Position numbers and translations under genes: made by a program. A DNA stretch of 32,638 nt from Gammaproteobacteria bacterium (GTDB lineage: Bacteria; Pseudomonadota; Gammaproteobacteria; SZUA-229): positions 1 through 32,638 of the forward strand of contig WFMW01000059.1 in assembly GCA_015488885.1 (NCBI GenBank). Direction: 5' to 3'. The notes beneath the pieces are model-generated. The model did no database searches and had not been told where the DNA came from. It saw only the letters and a program-made list of their open reading frames with translations. Positions 1-9,753 of this stretch are shown piece by piece. How positions within the stretch are numbered: position 1 is the first letter of the stretch; each line of letters begins with the position of its first letter.

Positions 1-181
1 CCACCAGCCATTCTGGGTCGAAGAAAAACAACCGCAGCACAACACCCTGCACCATCTCAGCCCTGCAGAAAATAAACTCTATCAGGCTCTGCTCAAACAT
101 CAATACCGGCATAATTTACGGCTTGAGCAGGAACGGATTTATTATCATTATGTGGATGAGGTTTTAGACATGTTGAAATAA
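1..181 (+). CDS. C-terminal end of an unidentified protein (partial)
   Basis: Reading from base 2 gives 59 codons without a stop, ending in TAA at 179-181; the start lies outside the window. The visible residues are hydrophilic and rich in His, Gln and Tyr, ending in YYHYVDEVLDMLK. I recognise no domain or catalytic motif in this fragment, so I assign no function. The gene runs toward the histidine kinase gene (convergent). Its stop codon lies inside the first copy of a 14-base direct repeat (174-187 and 192-205). Confidence 0.55.
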   Translation, partial: HQPFWVEEKQPQHNTLHHLSPAENKLYQALLKHQYRHNLRLEQERIYYHYVDEVLDMLK

Positions 182-200
182 TCAGACCAGATGAAATAAT

Positions 201-220
201 CAGACTTGTTAAGAGATTCC
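201..220 (+). repeat. Solo terminal-inverted-repeat end of the MITE family
   Basis: Bases 201-220 match the right end of the full element (3681-3700) at 18 of 20 positions and in the same orientation. Nothing to the left resembles the rest of the element, so this is a solo end or relic. It is followed by TTCACTAA, whose CTA forms the complement of the kinase stop codon (TAG, 225-227). The full element and the truncated copy also sit at stop codons. Confidence 0.45.
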
Positions 221-224
221 TTCA

Positions 225-2315
225 CTAAAACGATGCCTTAATCACGTCGTTAAGGGTTTGTGGTGTAAAGGGTTTCTGTAAAAAACCACAGAGTCCTTTG
301 CCGGCAAAACGATCCTGAACGCTTTGCTTGCTGTAGCCGGAAGTGAGAATGACTTTTATATCTGGATTTAACAGGCGTAACTGGCGGTAGGTTTCTTCAC
401 CGTCCATATGTGGCATGGTCAGGTCAAGAATAATCAGCTTGATGGCTTCTGCTTCACGTTTATAAATTTGCAGGGCTTCTCGGCCATCTTCTGCGGTTAA
501 AATCGTTTCAATACCAACATCGGTTAACATCATGGTGGTGATGTCACGAATACTTTCCTCATCATCGACAATCAGTACACAGTCGATGCCGGTATTTTCC
601 AGGCTATATTCTTCGGTAGCGGTTGTACTGCATGGTGATGATTTAAGTGCGGGCAGTAACACCCTGAATGTGGTGCCCTGATCCGGTTCGCTATAGAGCT
701 TTAGTGCGCCCTGATGGCCACGAATAATACCCAGTACGGCGCTCATGCCCAAACCCCTGCCGGTAAATTTGGTGGTAAAAAACGGGTCAAAAATCTTTTC
801 GATGGTTGCTGCATTCATCCCGCAGCCGGTATCCGATACCTCGATAAAGACAAAATGACCAGGGTGAATATTCTCTGCGCATAAACATTGTGCCAGATAG
901 TTTGCTTTTGCCTCCATCATACCAGTACGTATGGCAATAATACCACTGCGGCTGGCAATGGCTTCGTTAGCATTGGTGATCAGATTCATGATTATCTGCT
1001 GGATTTGCGTGGCATCCGCCTCGATCATTGGCAGATTTTCCATAAGTGACAGTTTTAATACAACGCCTTTATTTAAACTAACTTCGAGAATATTCAGGAT
1101 ACTTTCAACAAACTGTGATACATCCAGTGGTTTGACAATAAACTTGCCATGCCCGGAATAAGCAAGCATTTGTTTGCACAGGTCTGCCGCTTTTTCAGAA
1201 GCGGTTACAATTCTGTCCAGATGTTGTTCAACCGCCAGCGGATCACGCTTGCATTTACTTTCTGCCAGGGAGGCATGACCCATGATGGCCGCCAGAATAT
1301 TGTTAAAATCATGGGCAATACCCCCGGCTAGCACCCCCAGGCTTTCCAGTTTCTGGGTATGCAGAAGTTGCTGTTGCATCTGTTCTTTTTCATGGTTACG
1401 GGTAATTTGTTCGGTGATATCAACACAAATTCCAACAAGTGCATTAATGTCTCCATTTTTATCATGCACGGGTACCCTGATGGTGTTGACAATGCGTTCT
1501 TTCGCATCCGGGTTGATGATGGTTTCACGTGCAGTGATAGTAGTACCCTGTTCAAAGCAGGCGTTATCAGAAACACTGCACTGTTTCGCCAGCGATTCAG
1601 GCAATACTTCAGCATAATGGTTAGCCGCTATAAAGTGTGACTCAGGGATATCAACGGTTTTACAAAAAGCCTGATTGACAAACATTACCCGTCCCTGTCT
1701 GTTTAGCATAAAGATTCCGATGGGGGCATGATCCATAATCAGGCGCATTAGTTTCCACTGTGCTTCCATCTGTGCGGCATGGGTTTGTTCAATATGTTCT
1801 ATTTTTGTAATGGCCTGTTCCGTTAATGGAATAACACGCATTGCAAGCTCGATGGATTCGTGGGTGAAAGCGGCGGGTTTTGCTGAGGTTAATATCAGCA
1901 TGCCATTCGTTGAAGGCAGGTTTAGCGGTAAATGCATGGCAGAGTGTATGCCATGGTTATCTATTTGCTGCCATTCAGGAACCTGAGTGACATCGAAGGC
2001 ATTAAGAACGCCACCAGCAAGCACACGACTGAAACCGTGGTATACAGGGAATACAGTATTGTTTTCGCTAATCAGGTGATTATCCTGTCGCTGTAATACC
2101 CAGCAATCATCGCAACCAATCAGTGTCTGGAAAGTGCTGCGTAGAATAGAAAGGACTTCATTGCGACAACTGGCACTGACCAGTGCCGACAGGCCGGAAA
2201 GAATGGCATCACTTTCTTTACGGAGCTGGCTTTCCTGGCGCCGGGCTTTTTCAAGATGTAACAGCGTTTCCTGCATAGATTCTGAATGCTGTTGTGTTGG
2301 CATAGGCGTATCCAC
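225..2315 (-). CDS. Soluble hybrid sensor histidine kinase with PAS, kinase and receiver domains (NahK-like)
   Basis: This 696-residue protein has no membrane segment. In order it shows a coiled start (about 15-40), a GAF-like sensory region (about 45-175), a PAS domain (about 185-300, motif [14 protein letters not shown]), a HisKA H-box with the phospho-accepting His near residue 335 in GGIAHDFNN, an HATPase region (N-box [11 protein letters not shown]1 DTGCGM, then [11 protein letters not shown]), and a C-terminal receiver (about 575-696) with an acidic DDEE patch, the phospho-Asp in LILDLTMP, and the conserved KP. The called start is GTG at 2315, one base after the FIST stop; an in-frame ATG four codons later (2303) is an alternative. 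Tight coupling suggests that the FIST protein is its sensory partner, as in NosP/NahK pairs. No DNA-binding output is encoded nearby, so phosphotransfer to a distant protein is likely. Confidence 0.85.
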   Translation of the reverse strand: MDTPMPTQQHSESMQETLLHLEKARRQESQLRKESDAILSGLSALVSASCRNEVLSILRSTFQTLIGCDDCWVLQRQDNHLISENNTVFPVYHGFSRVLAGGVLNAFDVTQVPEWQQIDNHGIHSAMHLPLNLPSTNGMLILTSAKPAAFTHESIELAMRVIPLTEQAITKIEHIEQTHAAQMEAQWKLMRLIMDHAPIGIFMLNRQGRVMFVNQAFCKTVDIPESHFIAANHYAEVLPESLAKQCSVSDNACFEQGTTITARETIINPDAKERIVNTIRVPVHDKNGDINALVGICVDITEQITRNHEKEQMQQQLLHTQKLESLGVLAGGIAHDFNNILAAIMGHASLAESKCKRDPLAVEQHLDRIVTASEKAADLCKQMLAYSGHGKFIVKPLDVSQFVESILNILEVSLNKGVVLKLSLMENLPMIEADATQIQQIIMNLITNANEAIASRSGIIAIRTGMMEAKANYLAQCLCAENIHPGHFVFIEVSDTGCGMNAATIEKIFDPFFTTKFTGRGLGMSAVLGIIRGHQGALKLYSEPDQGTTFRVLLPALKSSPCSTTATEEYSLENTGIDCVLIVDDEESIRDITTMMLTDVGIETILTAEDGREALQIYKREAEAIKLIILDLTMPHMDGEETYRQLRLLNPDIKVILTSGYSKQSVQDRFAGKGLCGFLQKPFTPQTLNDVIKASF

Positions 2316-2316
2316 T

Positions 2317-3513
2317 TCAACTCTGGGTAAAAATAACCACTGAGATCATTAAGTTACCGTGATGGTTTATGCCATCAATAAAACAGCCCTGTTCACCAAA
2401 GGTAAACATACCATGGAACGGAGCATGACCAAGGGCATTGTGCAAACCACTGGCCACTTCAGTCATCCGTGTCTGGATGCCTAGCATACAACCCGCACAG
2501 TATACGACCAGTGCCCCGGCAATCTGCGAACCATCCCAGTTCTGGCGTTGCAGAATACCACTGGCAACAGAACCTGCACGGTGACTCAGGCTGTCAGGGG
2601 AGCCTGACATTAGTGTTAGTAGATCGCCAGTATTAACTTTAGCAAATAAACGGATAGAACCATGATCCAGAATCTGTTCTGGATGAAGCAGAGCATAATA
2701 AGGGACATTCTGGATTTGTCCAGCTTCACGTCCGAGTGGCTGGAAGGTAGAAACCTGCAGGATATTACCGCCGGATAACTGTGTATCGACCAGCCCCTGT
2801 GTCCAGCTATTATAAACCTCAGCAGCAGGCTGGTTGTTGATCTGTTCAATGATGCGACCGTTGGCTCTGGTCACAGTGCCACAATGGTTGGTTGGCGTAT
2901 AACCACTATGAAAGGACAGCGCAATCTGGCATTGAGGATACATGGCTATCAATAGCACGCCGTCAGTTTCAAGACTGTCACGGCTAAACTGCCACCATTC
3001 ACCACTGATTGTATTATCAGCACTACTACCACCGATAACCGGTACATGACGGCCTATCACCGAGGCAATCCCATCAAGTACGGCTTCTTCTGAGCCGGGA
3101 GCTGCACTCATCCAGACCAGGTCAGGTAGTTCACCGGGGCGATCCGCATCATTGATCGCCTCACGTATGGCCTGAGCCGCCACCAGTTCGGGATTATCTG
3201 ACTGACTGAGCAGGCTGATACCAAAATCTCCGCCATCGTCTGCAAAGGCAATCAGACCCAGACCATAACCCTCAGTAGAGTGATAACCGCTATTATTCAT
3301 TGCACCCAGGCAGGATGATGATGCCGCTACTTTACAGGATTCCGGTACCCGTTCAGTAAGATATTTTTTTAGCGCCGAGGCAGAATAATTTGCGCTGGCA
3401 TTACAGAGGAGTAAGACAGGTTTGTGGTTAAGTTTGTCGATGATCTGCGACCAGGCAGTGCTGACAGCCTTTGTCGTATCCATATGTGTGCTGTTACCTG
3501 TCGCTATTTCCAT
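2317..3513 (-). CDS. FIST-domain sensor protein (NosP-like candidate)
   Basis: A 398-residue protein without a signal peptide or membrane segment. The N-terminal half fits the FIST_N domain (KPVLLLCNASANYS, a CLGAMNNSGY-type loop, and GGSSADNTISG near residue 170). The C-terminal half fits FIST_C, with the linker GYTPTNHCGTVTRANGR and the ending FTFGEQGCFIDG followed by HHGNLM. FIST proteins are signal-input modules. The NosP subfamily binds haem and senses nitric oxide, and is usually encoded beside a hybrid kinase or cyclic-di-GMP enzyme. Here the stop TGA is one base from the kinase start, so they are co-translated. Haem binding is inferred from family and context only. Its ATG lies 26 bases from the end of the MITE, so its promoter must lie in or beyond that element. 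Confidence 0.85.
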   Translation of the reverse strand: MEIATGNSTHMDTTKAVSTAWSQIIDKLNHKPVLLLCNASANYSASALKKYLTERVPESCKVAASSSCLGAMNNSGYHSTEGYGLGLIAFADDGGDFGISLLSQSDNPELVAAQAIREAINDADRPGELPDLVWMSAAPGSEEAVLDGIASVIGRHVPVIGGSSADNTISGEWWQFSRDSLETDGVLLIAMYPQCQIALSFHSGYTPTNHCGTVTRANGRIIEQINNQPAAEVYNSWTQGLVDTQLSGGNILQVSTFQPLGREAGQIQNVPYYALLHPEQILDHGSIRLFAKVNTGDLLTLMSGSPDSLSHRAGSVASGILQRQNWDGSQIAGALVVYCAGCMLGIQTRMTEVASGLHNALGHAPFHGMFTFGEQGCFIDGINHHGNLMISVVIFTQS

Positions 3514-3535
3514 ATTTTATTGTCCGGTATCTGAA

Positions 3536-3704
3536 CTAAGGAGCCTCTGAATAAGTCGTGGATACGCATCTTGAGTCCAGGATTTCTCATAGCAGCGTTA
3601 CTAAGCAATTGAAATAGAATAACTATTCCAATCACTTAGTGCCTTGCTCTGAAAAATTCTGGCTCTCAATCTGCTGTACCCAGACTTGTTCAGAGGTTCC
3701 CTAA
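3536..3704. mobile_element. MITE-like element (3540-3700) with CTAA target duplication
   Basis: A 161-bp element. Its ends GGAGCCTCTGAATAAGTC (3540-3557) and the complement of GACTTGTTCAGAGGTTCC (3683-3700) match at 16 of 18 positions, and it is flanked by CTAA on both sides (3536-3539 and 3701-3704). The centre holds a second inverted repeat, 3601-3617 with 3623-3639, pairing at 14 of 17 positions around a 5-base loop. It encodes no transposase. A 4-bp YTAR-type duplication with GG-starting ends is typical of IS5-group transposition, so cross-mobilisation by such an element is inferred. The right-hand duplication overlaps the secF stop codon. Confidence 0.75.
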
Positions 3705-4636
3705 GGATTATCATCAACAATCTTTTCTTTGGCTACGACAAGAAAATCCTGTCTGCTTACATTCATGGTCATTAACAGGCTACTGGCAACATAAATGGAT
3801 GAATAGGTGCCGATGCCAATACCAATAATTAAAGCCGTTGCAAAGCCATGAATAACTTCCCCGCCAAAAATAAACAGAGCAAATAATACCAGCAAGGTGG
3901 TAAAGGATGTCATCAAAGTTCGGGACAGAGTTTGTGTAATCGACATATTAATAATCTTGATTTCCGGTGTGCGGCGTAAACTACGGAATGTTTCCCGAAT
4001 TCTGTCAAGTACCACAACGGTATCGTTTAGTGAATAACCAATAACCGCCAGAATCGCTGCCAGTACGGTTAAATCAAATTCCAGATGAAACACGGAAAAG
4101 AAGCCGGTAGTAATGATTACATCATGAATCAGAGCCAGAATGGCACCTACGGCAGATTTGAACTGAAAGCGCATACTAATATAAATCAAAATACCGCCCA
4201 GGGCGACCAGCATGGCAATACCGCCATCATCACGCAGTTCATTACCTACCTGAGGGCCAACATATTCAACCCTGCGCATCTGTACTTTTCCCTTGCTTAC
4301 CGAGTTTAAAACGGTGAGTACATTATCACCAATGCTGGCTTTATTAATATCATTACGCGGTGCAATACGTACCAGTATATCTTTGGTGCTGCCAAAATTC
4401 TGTACTTTTGCATCCTTGAATCTGGCTTTATTTAATGCGGTTCTTATGGCATCCAGATTGGCACTGTTCTGATAACTGGCTTCGATAAGATAGCCACCAG
4501 TAAAATCAATACCAAGATTTAACCCCCGGGTTGCCAGACTAAACAGTGAAATAACAATTAAAGTTAAAGAAAATGTCATGGCAATCTTGCGTTTGCCCAT
4601 GAAATCGATAATTTTTGTAGCCGCTGGTTGTGACAT
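3701..4636 (-). CDS. secF: Protein translocase subunit SecF
   Basis: A 311-residue inner-membrane protein, the normal length for SecF. It has a first membrane segment at about residues 17-36, the periplasmic motif GIDFTGGYLIEA (about 42-53), then five more hydrophobic segments between about 130 and 295, including the family motif GYSLNDTVVVLDRIRE. SecF joins SecD and YajC around SecYEG and uses the proton gradient to help complete protein export. The start ATG is preceded by AGGAAA with suitable spacing. It follows secD by 115 bases and is the last gene of the queA operon. The stop codon TAG is formed within the duplicated target site of the adjacent MITE, so the protein is not shortened in any obvious way. 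Confidence 0.97.
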   Translation of the reverse strand: MSQPAATKIIDFMGKRKIAMTFSLTLIVISLFSLATRGLNLGIDFTGGYLIEASYQNSANLDAIRTALNKARFKDAKVQNFGSTKDILVRIAPRNDINKASIGDNVLTVLNSVSKGKVQMRRVEYVGPQVGNELRDDGGIAMLVALGGILIYISMRFQFKSAVGAILALIHDVIITTGFFSVFHLEFDLTVLAAILAVIGYSLNDTVVVLDRIRETFRSLRRTPEIKIINMSITQTLSRTLMTSFTTLLVLFALFIFGGEVIHGFATALIIGIGIGTYSSIYVASSLLMTMNVSRQDFLVVAKEKIVDDNP

Positions 4637-4725
4637 AGTATTTCCTGATATTAACAGACTGAATGAATACTGCTATTACGGTTATTAGATTCAAATTTCA
4701 AATAAAATTATCCGGTCGAGATTGG

Positions 4726-4757
4726 TTAAATCGGATGATTAAATAGGATGTTTAAAT
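4726..4757. repeat. 13-bp tandem duplication at the secD stop codon
   Basis: TTAAATCGGATGA (4726-4738) is followed by TTAAATAGGATGT (4739-4751) and a third partial unit TTAAAT (4752-4757) whose first three bases are the complement of the secD stop codon. Nearby spacers hold similar short duplications of different sequence. Confidence 0.6.
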
Positions 4758-6602
4758 AGAAACCCGGGTAACTTTTTTACGCCCATAAAGTATATTTACA
4801 ATAGCTCTGGTACCGACAATGGCAGTGAACATTGAGGTTATAATGCCAATGCTTAAGGTCACCGCAAAACCTTTAATCGGCCCTGCTCCCAGAATAAATA
4901 ATACCAGGGCAGCCAGTAAAGTGGTGACATTGGCATCAGTAATGGTACTGAAGGCTTTTTCATAGCCGGCATTAATACTTGCCTGTGGCGAGTTTCCAAG
5001 TCTAAGTTCTTCTTTAATGCGTTCGAATATTAATACGTTTGCATCCACCGCCATACCTACGGTTAATACTATACCGGCAATACCCGGTAAGGTTAAGGTT
5101 GCTTGAATCATCGATAGTAGTGCTACCATAATAACCAGGTTTGCTGTTAATGCAATATTTGCAATCAAACCGAATACTTTGTAATACACGGCCATAAAGA
5201 CAAGCACCAGAATAAACCCGATAATGACAGATTGAAAGCCTTTCTTGATATTGTCACGTCCAAGACTGGGGCCAACGGTGCGTTCTTCCACAATTTCAAC
5301 CGGGGCACGCAATGAGCCAGCACGTAATAATAATGCCAGATCATGGGCTTCCTGTGATTTTAAGCCGGTAACCTGAAAGCGCGAACTGAACTGCCCACGT
5401 ATGGTGGCAACGTTAATCACTTCTTTACTGGTAGTACGATGTTTGGTTGTAGTGTTGCCAACGTGTCGGGTTTCAACTTTATTTTCAATAAAAACAACGG
5501 CCATGGGCTTACCGATATTTTCACGCGTGGTCTCACCCATTTTTTTCGCCCCTTTACCATTGAGTCTGACTGAAACGGCTGGTGTCCCGGACTGACTGTC
5601 GATGGTAGCGGCAGCATCAATGATTTGATCACCAGTAACGATAACCCGGCGACTGAGTAATATCGGGGTACCATTACGTTCATGGAAAAGTAAAGACTGC
5701 AGGGGAACACGTCCGGTTTTTTCTGCATCAGCCGCTTCTGCGCCAGAGCCTTTGACTAAACGGAACTCCAGTGTTGCTGTTGCACCAAGAATTTTTTTCG
5801 CTTCGGCAGTATCCTGAATACCCGGTAATTCGACCACGATTCGCGCTTCTCCCTGCTGCTGAATAACTGGCTCAGCAACACCCAGCTCATTAACCCGGTT
5901 ACGTAGAGTAATGATATTCTGCTGTAAGGCCGATCTTTTTTCTGCACGTGTGGCTTTTTCCGTCAGTTTCCCACTCAGCGTTAATGAATCGCTATGTTCA
6001 GTAAAATCAATATCACGAAACTGCCGGGGTAATTTCTCTGCCGCTTTGCTGAAGTTCTCTTTATCACGAAACGCTACCTGCATGGTATTGTTTTTGAGTC
6101 TGACACCCCGATAACGAATTTTTTCATCGCGTAAATACGTACGCATATCAGAAAGTAGACTTTCGCGTAATCGTTTCAGGTCTGCAGCCATATCCACTTC
6201 CATCAGAAAATGAACGCCACCACGTAAATCCAGCCCAAGATACATCGGTTGGGCATCGAATGCTCTTAACCATGCAGGCGTCGCAGGAGCCAGATTAAGC
6301 GCAGTGAGGTATTCTTTTGAAAGTTTTTTCTTCAGCAGATCAACGGCTTTTAGCTGCGTCGTTTCATTATTAAAACGAACCAGAAGTTTTCCATTCTTTA
6401 ACTCTGCAGATTTATAAGTAAGTTTGCCTTTTTCAAGAATCTGTTCGATGGATAGTTTATCATTCTGGGTTAATGATCTTGTATGATGGCTTATCTGTAT
6501 GGCAGGATCCTGCCCATATAAATTGGGCGCTGCGTAAACCATACTGACGATAATGACAACAATTAACAGAATATATTTCCATAACGGATATTGATTCAGC
6601 AT
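4752..6602 (-). CDS. secD: Protein translocase subunit SecD
   Basis: A 616-residue inner-membrane protein of normal gammaproteobacterial length. It has an N-terminal membrane segment (about 9-25), a large periplasmic region carrying the signature LGLDLRGGVHF (about 123-133), a second domain with LRNRVNELGVAEPVIQ and VVELPGIQDT, and a C-terminal block of membrane segments (about 450-605) with the motif GMAVDANVLIFERIKEEL. It works with SecF and YajC in late protein export. The gene has large spacers on both sides (about 115 bases each) that carry short direct repeats, unusual inside an otherwise standard operon. No frameshift or missing motif is seen. Confidence 0.97.
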   Translation of the reverse strand: MLNQYPLWKYILLIVVIIVSMVYAAPNLYGQDPAIQISHHTRSLTQNDKLSIEQILEKGKLTYKSAELKNGKLLVRFNNETTQLKAVDLLKKKLSKEYLTALNLAPATPAWLRAFDAQPMYLGLDLRGGVHFLMEVDMAADLKRLRESLLSDMRTYLRDEKIRYRGVRLKNNTMQVAFRDKENFSKAAEKLPRQFRDIDFTEHSDSLTLSGKLTEKATRAEKRSALQQNIITLRNRVNELGVAEPVIQQQGEARIVVELPGIQDTAEAKKILGATATLEFRLVKGSGAEAADAEKTGRVPLQSLLFHERNGTPILLSRRVIVTGDQIIDAAATIDSQSGTPAVSVRLNGKGAKKMGETTRENIGKPMAVVFIENKVETRHVGNTTTKHRTTSKEVINVATIRGQFSSRFQVTGLKSQEAHDLALLLRAGSLRAPVEIVEERTVGPSLGRDNIKKGFQSVIIGFILVLVFMAVYYKVFGLIANIALTANLVIMVALLSMIQATLTLPGIAGIVLTVGMAVDANVLIFERIKEELRLGNSPQASINAGYEKAFSTITDANVTTLLAALVLFILGAGPIKGFAVTLSIGIITSMFTAIVGTRAIVNILYGRKKVTRVSI

Positions 6603-6623
6603 AACCAGCCTATTTTAAGTATA

Positions 6624-6670
6624 AAAGTTATTATTTAATTAAAGTTATTAATTAAAGTTATTATTTATTA
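6624..6670. repeat. AT-rich short direct repeats between yajC and secD
   Basis: The unit AAAGTTATTA recurs at 6624, 6641 and 6654, with ATTTAATT or ATT between copies. The spacer between yajC and secD (6603-6716) holds no gene. These look like slipped-strand duplications rather than protein-binding sites, but that is inference. Confidence 0.55.
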
Positions 6671-6716
6671 GCTTACTCTGTAAGGAGTTTGCCATAAATG
6701 GATACTGAACATTCAT

Positions 6717-7061
6717 TCAGTTCTTTTTCAGTTCTTTAATTGTGCCTTTGGGCATTAGCGTCTGTACAGCGCTACGTTGTACATTTAAAGAGACGTCTTT
6801 ACTAACTTCGAGGGTAATAAAATTATCATCCAGATGGGTGATTTTACCGAGTATCCCACCTGTTGTAAGCACTTCTTCACCCTTCTGTAATTCATTAATC
6901 ATCTGTTTATGCTCTTTCTGGCGTTTACTTTGCGGACGAATCAGAAAAAAGTAAAACAGGACAACCAGACCAATGGGCAACAGTAATGAAGCGAGCGGAT
7001 TAGCTGCCTGTGCCGGTGACGTGGCAGCCGCTGCCATGGCGTCAGATATAAAAAAATTCAT
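6717..7061 (-). CDS. yajC: Sec translocase accessory subunit YajC
   Basis: A 114-residue protein with one membrane segment (about 23-42), immediately followed by the YajC signature FYFFLIRPQSKRQKEHK, and a C-terminal soluble domain with GEEVLTTGGILGKI. YajC is a small partner of SecDF in the inner membrane; it is not essential in known hosts. The start ATG has an AGAGG ribosome-binding site. Position between tgt and secD is the conserved order in gammaproteobacteria. Confidence 0.96.
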   Translation of the reverse strand: MNFFISDAMAAAATSPAQAANPLASLLLPIGLVVLFYFFLIRPQSKRQKEHKQMINELQKGEEVLTTGGILGKITHLDDNFITLEVSKDVSLNVQRSAVQTLMPKGTIKELKKN

Positions 7062-7120
7062 TTAATGCCTCTAATAATAACAATAGGTAAACAGACCAGA
7101 TATTCTGGATAACGGGTTTT

Positions 7121-7142
7121 TATGGCGCGCTATTATGCCATA
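7121..7142. other. Inverted repeat in the tgt-yajC spacer
   Basis: TATGGC (7121-7126) and GCCATA (7137-7142) can pair around a 10-base loop in the 88-base spacer. A nearby repeat of CGCGCTAT (7127-7134 region and about 7146-7153) adds further pairing options. No T-run follows on either strand, so it is not a convincing terminator; it could modulate read-through or mRNA processing between tgt and yajC. Confidence 0.3.
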
Positions 7143-7149
7143 GATCGCG

Positions 7150-8283
<1,134 letters not shown>

Positions 8284-8306
8284 TTATATAGTTAAGTTTT
8301 ATTATA

Positions 8307-9338
8307 TTACGTGATAAACATCGCGTCACCATAACTGAAGAAGCGATATTCATGTTCAATGGCCTGCTGATAACAGTTTTTAATTTCATTTGTGCTGGCA
8401 AACGCGCTGATTAACATCAGCAGGGTTGATTCCGGTAAATGAAAATTGGTAATCAGTGCATCCACACTTTTAAAACGATAACCCGGATAAATAAAAATCT
8501 GTGTCTCACCCTCATAAGCCTGTAATTTACCCGCTTGTGAGGCCGTCTCCAGCGCTCTCACCGATGTAGTACCCACTGCAATAATTCGCCTTCCCTGTTC
8601 ACGTGCCTGCTGGCATTGCATAACCGTTTTCTGTGGAACACTAAGTGTTTCAACATGCATGATATGGTCTTCAAGTTTGTCGGCACGTACCGGCTGGAAG
8701 GTGCCCGCACCAACATGCAGGGTAACGTAGGCAAATGTTACCTGTTTATCTTTAAGTTTCTGTAACAGCGATTCATCAAAATGCAGCCCAGCGGTAGGTG
8801 CGGCAACTGCGCCGGGGTTGCGGGCATAGACAGTCTGATAACGTGAGAAATCGACCGCTGTATCTTCACGGGTTATATAAGGTGGTAATGGCATATGGCC
8901 CGCCTGGCGCATAATTTCTGTCATGTCTTCCTGCAGGCTGCTGAGGATAAATAAATCCTCATTACGCCCACTTACCTCAAGTTGATACCCCGAGGTGCCA
9001 TTATTTCCATTAACCGTAATTCGGCTGCCAGTTCCGGGTGAATGACTGGCTTTAATATGTGCCAGAGCGCATCGATGGTTAACCAGACGCTCAAGCAGAA
9101 TTTCAACCTTTCCCCCGGTTTGTTTGCGACCATATAATCTTGCTGGTATCACCCGAGTATCATTAAATACAAGACAGTCACCTGGCTGGATAAAATCAGC
9201 CAGGTGCGTAAATTGAGTATGGATCATTTGCGCACTGTCACGCGAATAATGTAGTAGACGACTATGAGTTCTGTTTTCAGGTGGGGACTGAGCGATTAAA
9301 TGCTCGGGTAGCCGGTAATAAAAGTCACGTGTTTTCAT
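8307..9338 (-). CDS. queA: S-adenosylmethionine:tRNA ribosyltransferase-isomerase QueA
   Basis: A 343-residue cytoplasmic enzyme that transfers and isomerises the ribosyl part of SAM onto preQ1-modified tRNA to give epoxyqueuosine. The start MKTRDFYYRLPEHLIAQSP, the internal VFNDTRVIPARL, PTAGLHFD and TLHVGAGTFQPV, and the ending YRFFSYGDAMFI are all diagnostic. It is the first gene of the queA-tgt-yajC-secD-secF operon, and a promoter-like sequence lies just upstream. Confidence 0.98.
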   Translation of the reverse strand: MKTRDFYYRLPEHLIAQSPPENRTHSRLLHYSRDSAQMIHTQFTHLADFIQPGDCLVFNDTRVIPARLYGRKQTGGKVEILLERLVNHRCALAHIKASHSPGTGSRITVNGNNGTSGYQLEVSGRNEDLFILSSLQEDMTEIMRQAGHMPLPPYITREDTAVDFSRYQTVYARNPGAVAAPTAGLHFDESLLQKLKDKQVTFAYVTLHVGAGTFQPVRADKLEDHIMHVETLSVPQKTVMQCQQAREQGRRIIAVGTTSVRALETASQAGKLQAYEGETQIFIYPGYRFKSVDALITNFHLPESTLLMLISAFASTNEIKNCYQQAIEHEYRFFSYGDAMFIT

Positions 9339-9364
9339 CGGGGGCGAATGGTAACACGTAATGC

Positions 9365-9392
9365 GTCATAGCTAAATCAGTCTGGTTTTCAA
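9365..9392 (-). promoter_or_regulatory. Candidate promoter of the queA-tgt-yajC-secDF operon
   Basis: On the minus strand, TTGAAA (complement of 9387-9392) and TATGAC (complement of 9365-9370) are separated by 16 bases and lie about 26 bases upstream of the queA ATG. The -10 match is only four of six, so this is a plausible but unproven sigma-70 site. Confidence 0.35.
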
Positions 9393-9429
9393 TCAGTATT
9401 CTTTTAGCACCAAAATTAGTTTCTCATGA

Positions 9430-9705
9430 TTATTTGCTCATGCGGCCTACAGCACAACTAACAAAAGATTTGGCTTTGGCTTTAGCGGCGGTAATACCTT
9501 CGACAGTGCCAGATTCTGGGTACCCCAGCTTTAATAAAGTATTGATTATCGTTTCACGCTGGTTATCATTACCATCCACACATACTTTGCCGTTTTCTAT
9601 ATCCACATCAACCGTTTTTATCCCCTCCAACGAAGCCAGTTTTGTGGTAATGGTATTCGCGCAACCGCCACATTTGATATTTTCGACACTAAGAGTAAAA
9701 GCCAT
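9430..9705 (-). CDS. Heavy-metal-associated (HMA) domain protein, CopZ-like metallochaperone
   Basis: A 91-residue protein with a single HMA fold. The metal-binding loop is VENIKCGGCANTI (Cys12 and Cys15), followed by VDVDIENGKVCVDG and a terminal GYPE that closes the ferredoxin-like fold at about residue 69. A roughly 20-residue tail then adds another cysteine (Cys84), longer than a minimal CopZ. Members bind Cu(I), Zn or Hg in the cytoplasm and pass it to ATPases or regulators; no such ATPase is visible here. It lies 48 bases downstream of a single-domain rhodanese, with an AGGAA ribosome site. Confidence 0.85.
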   Translation of the reverse strand: MAFTLSVENIKCGGCANTITTKLASLEGIKTVDVDIENGKVCVDGNDNQRETIINTLLKLGYPESGTVEGITAAKAKAKSFVSCAVGRMSK

Positions 9706-9753
9706 ATTGCGATTTCCTGTTGTAAATTTGTTGACGGGTTTCGACAGAATACT

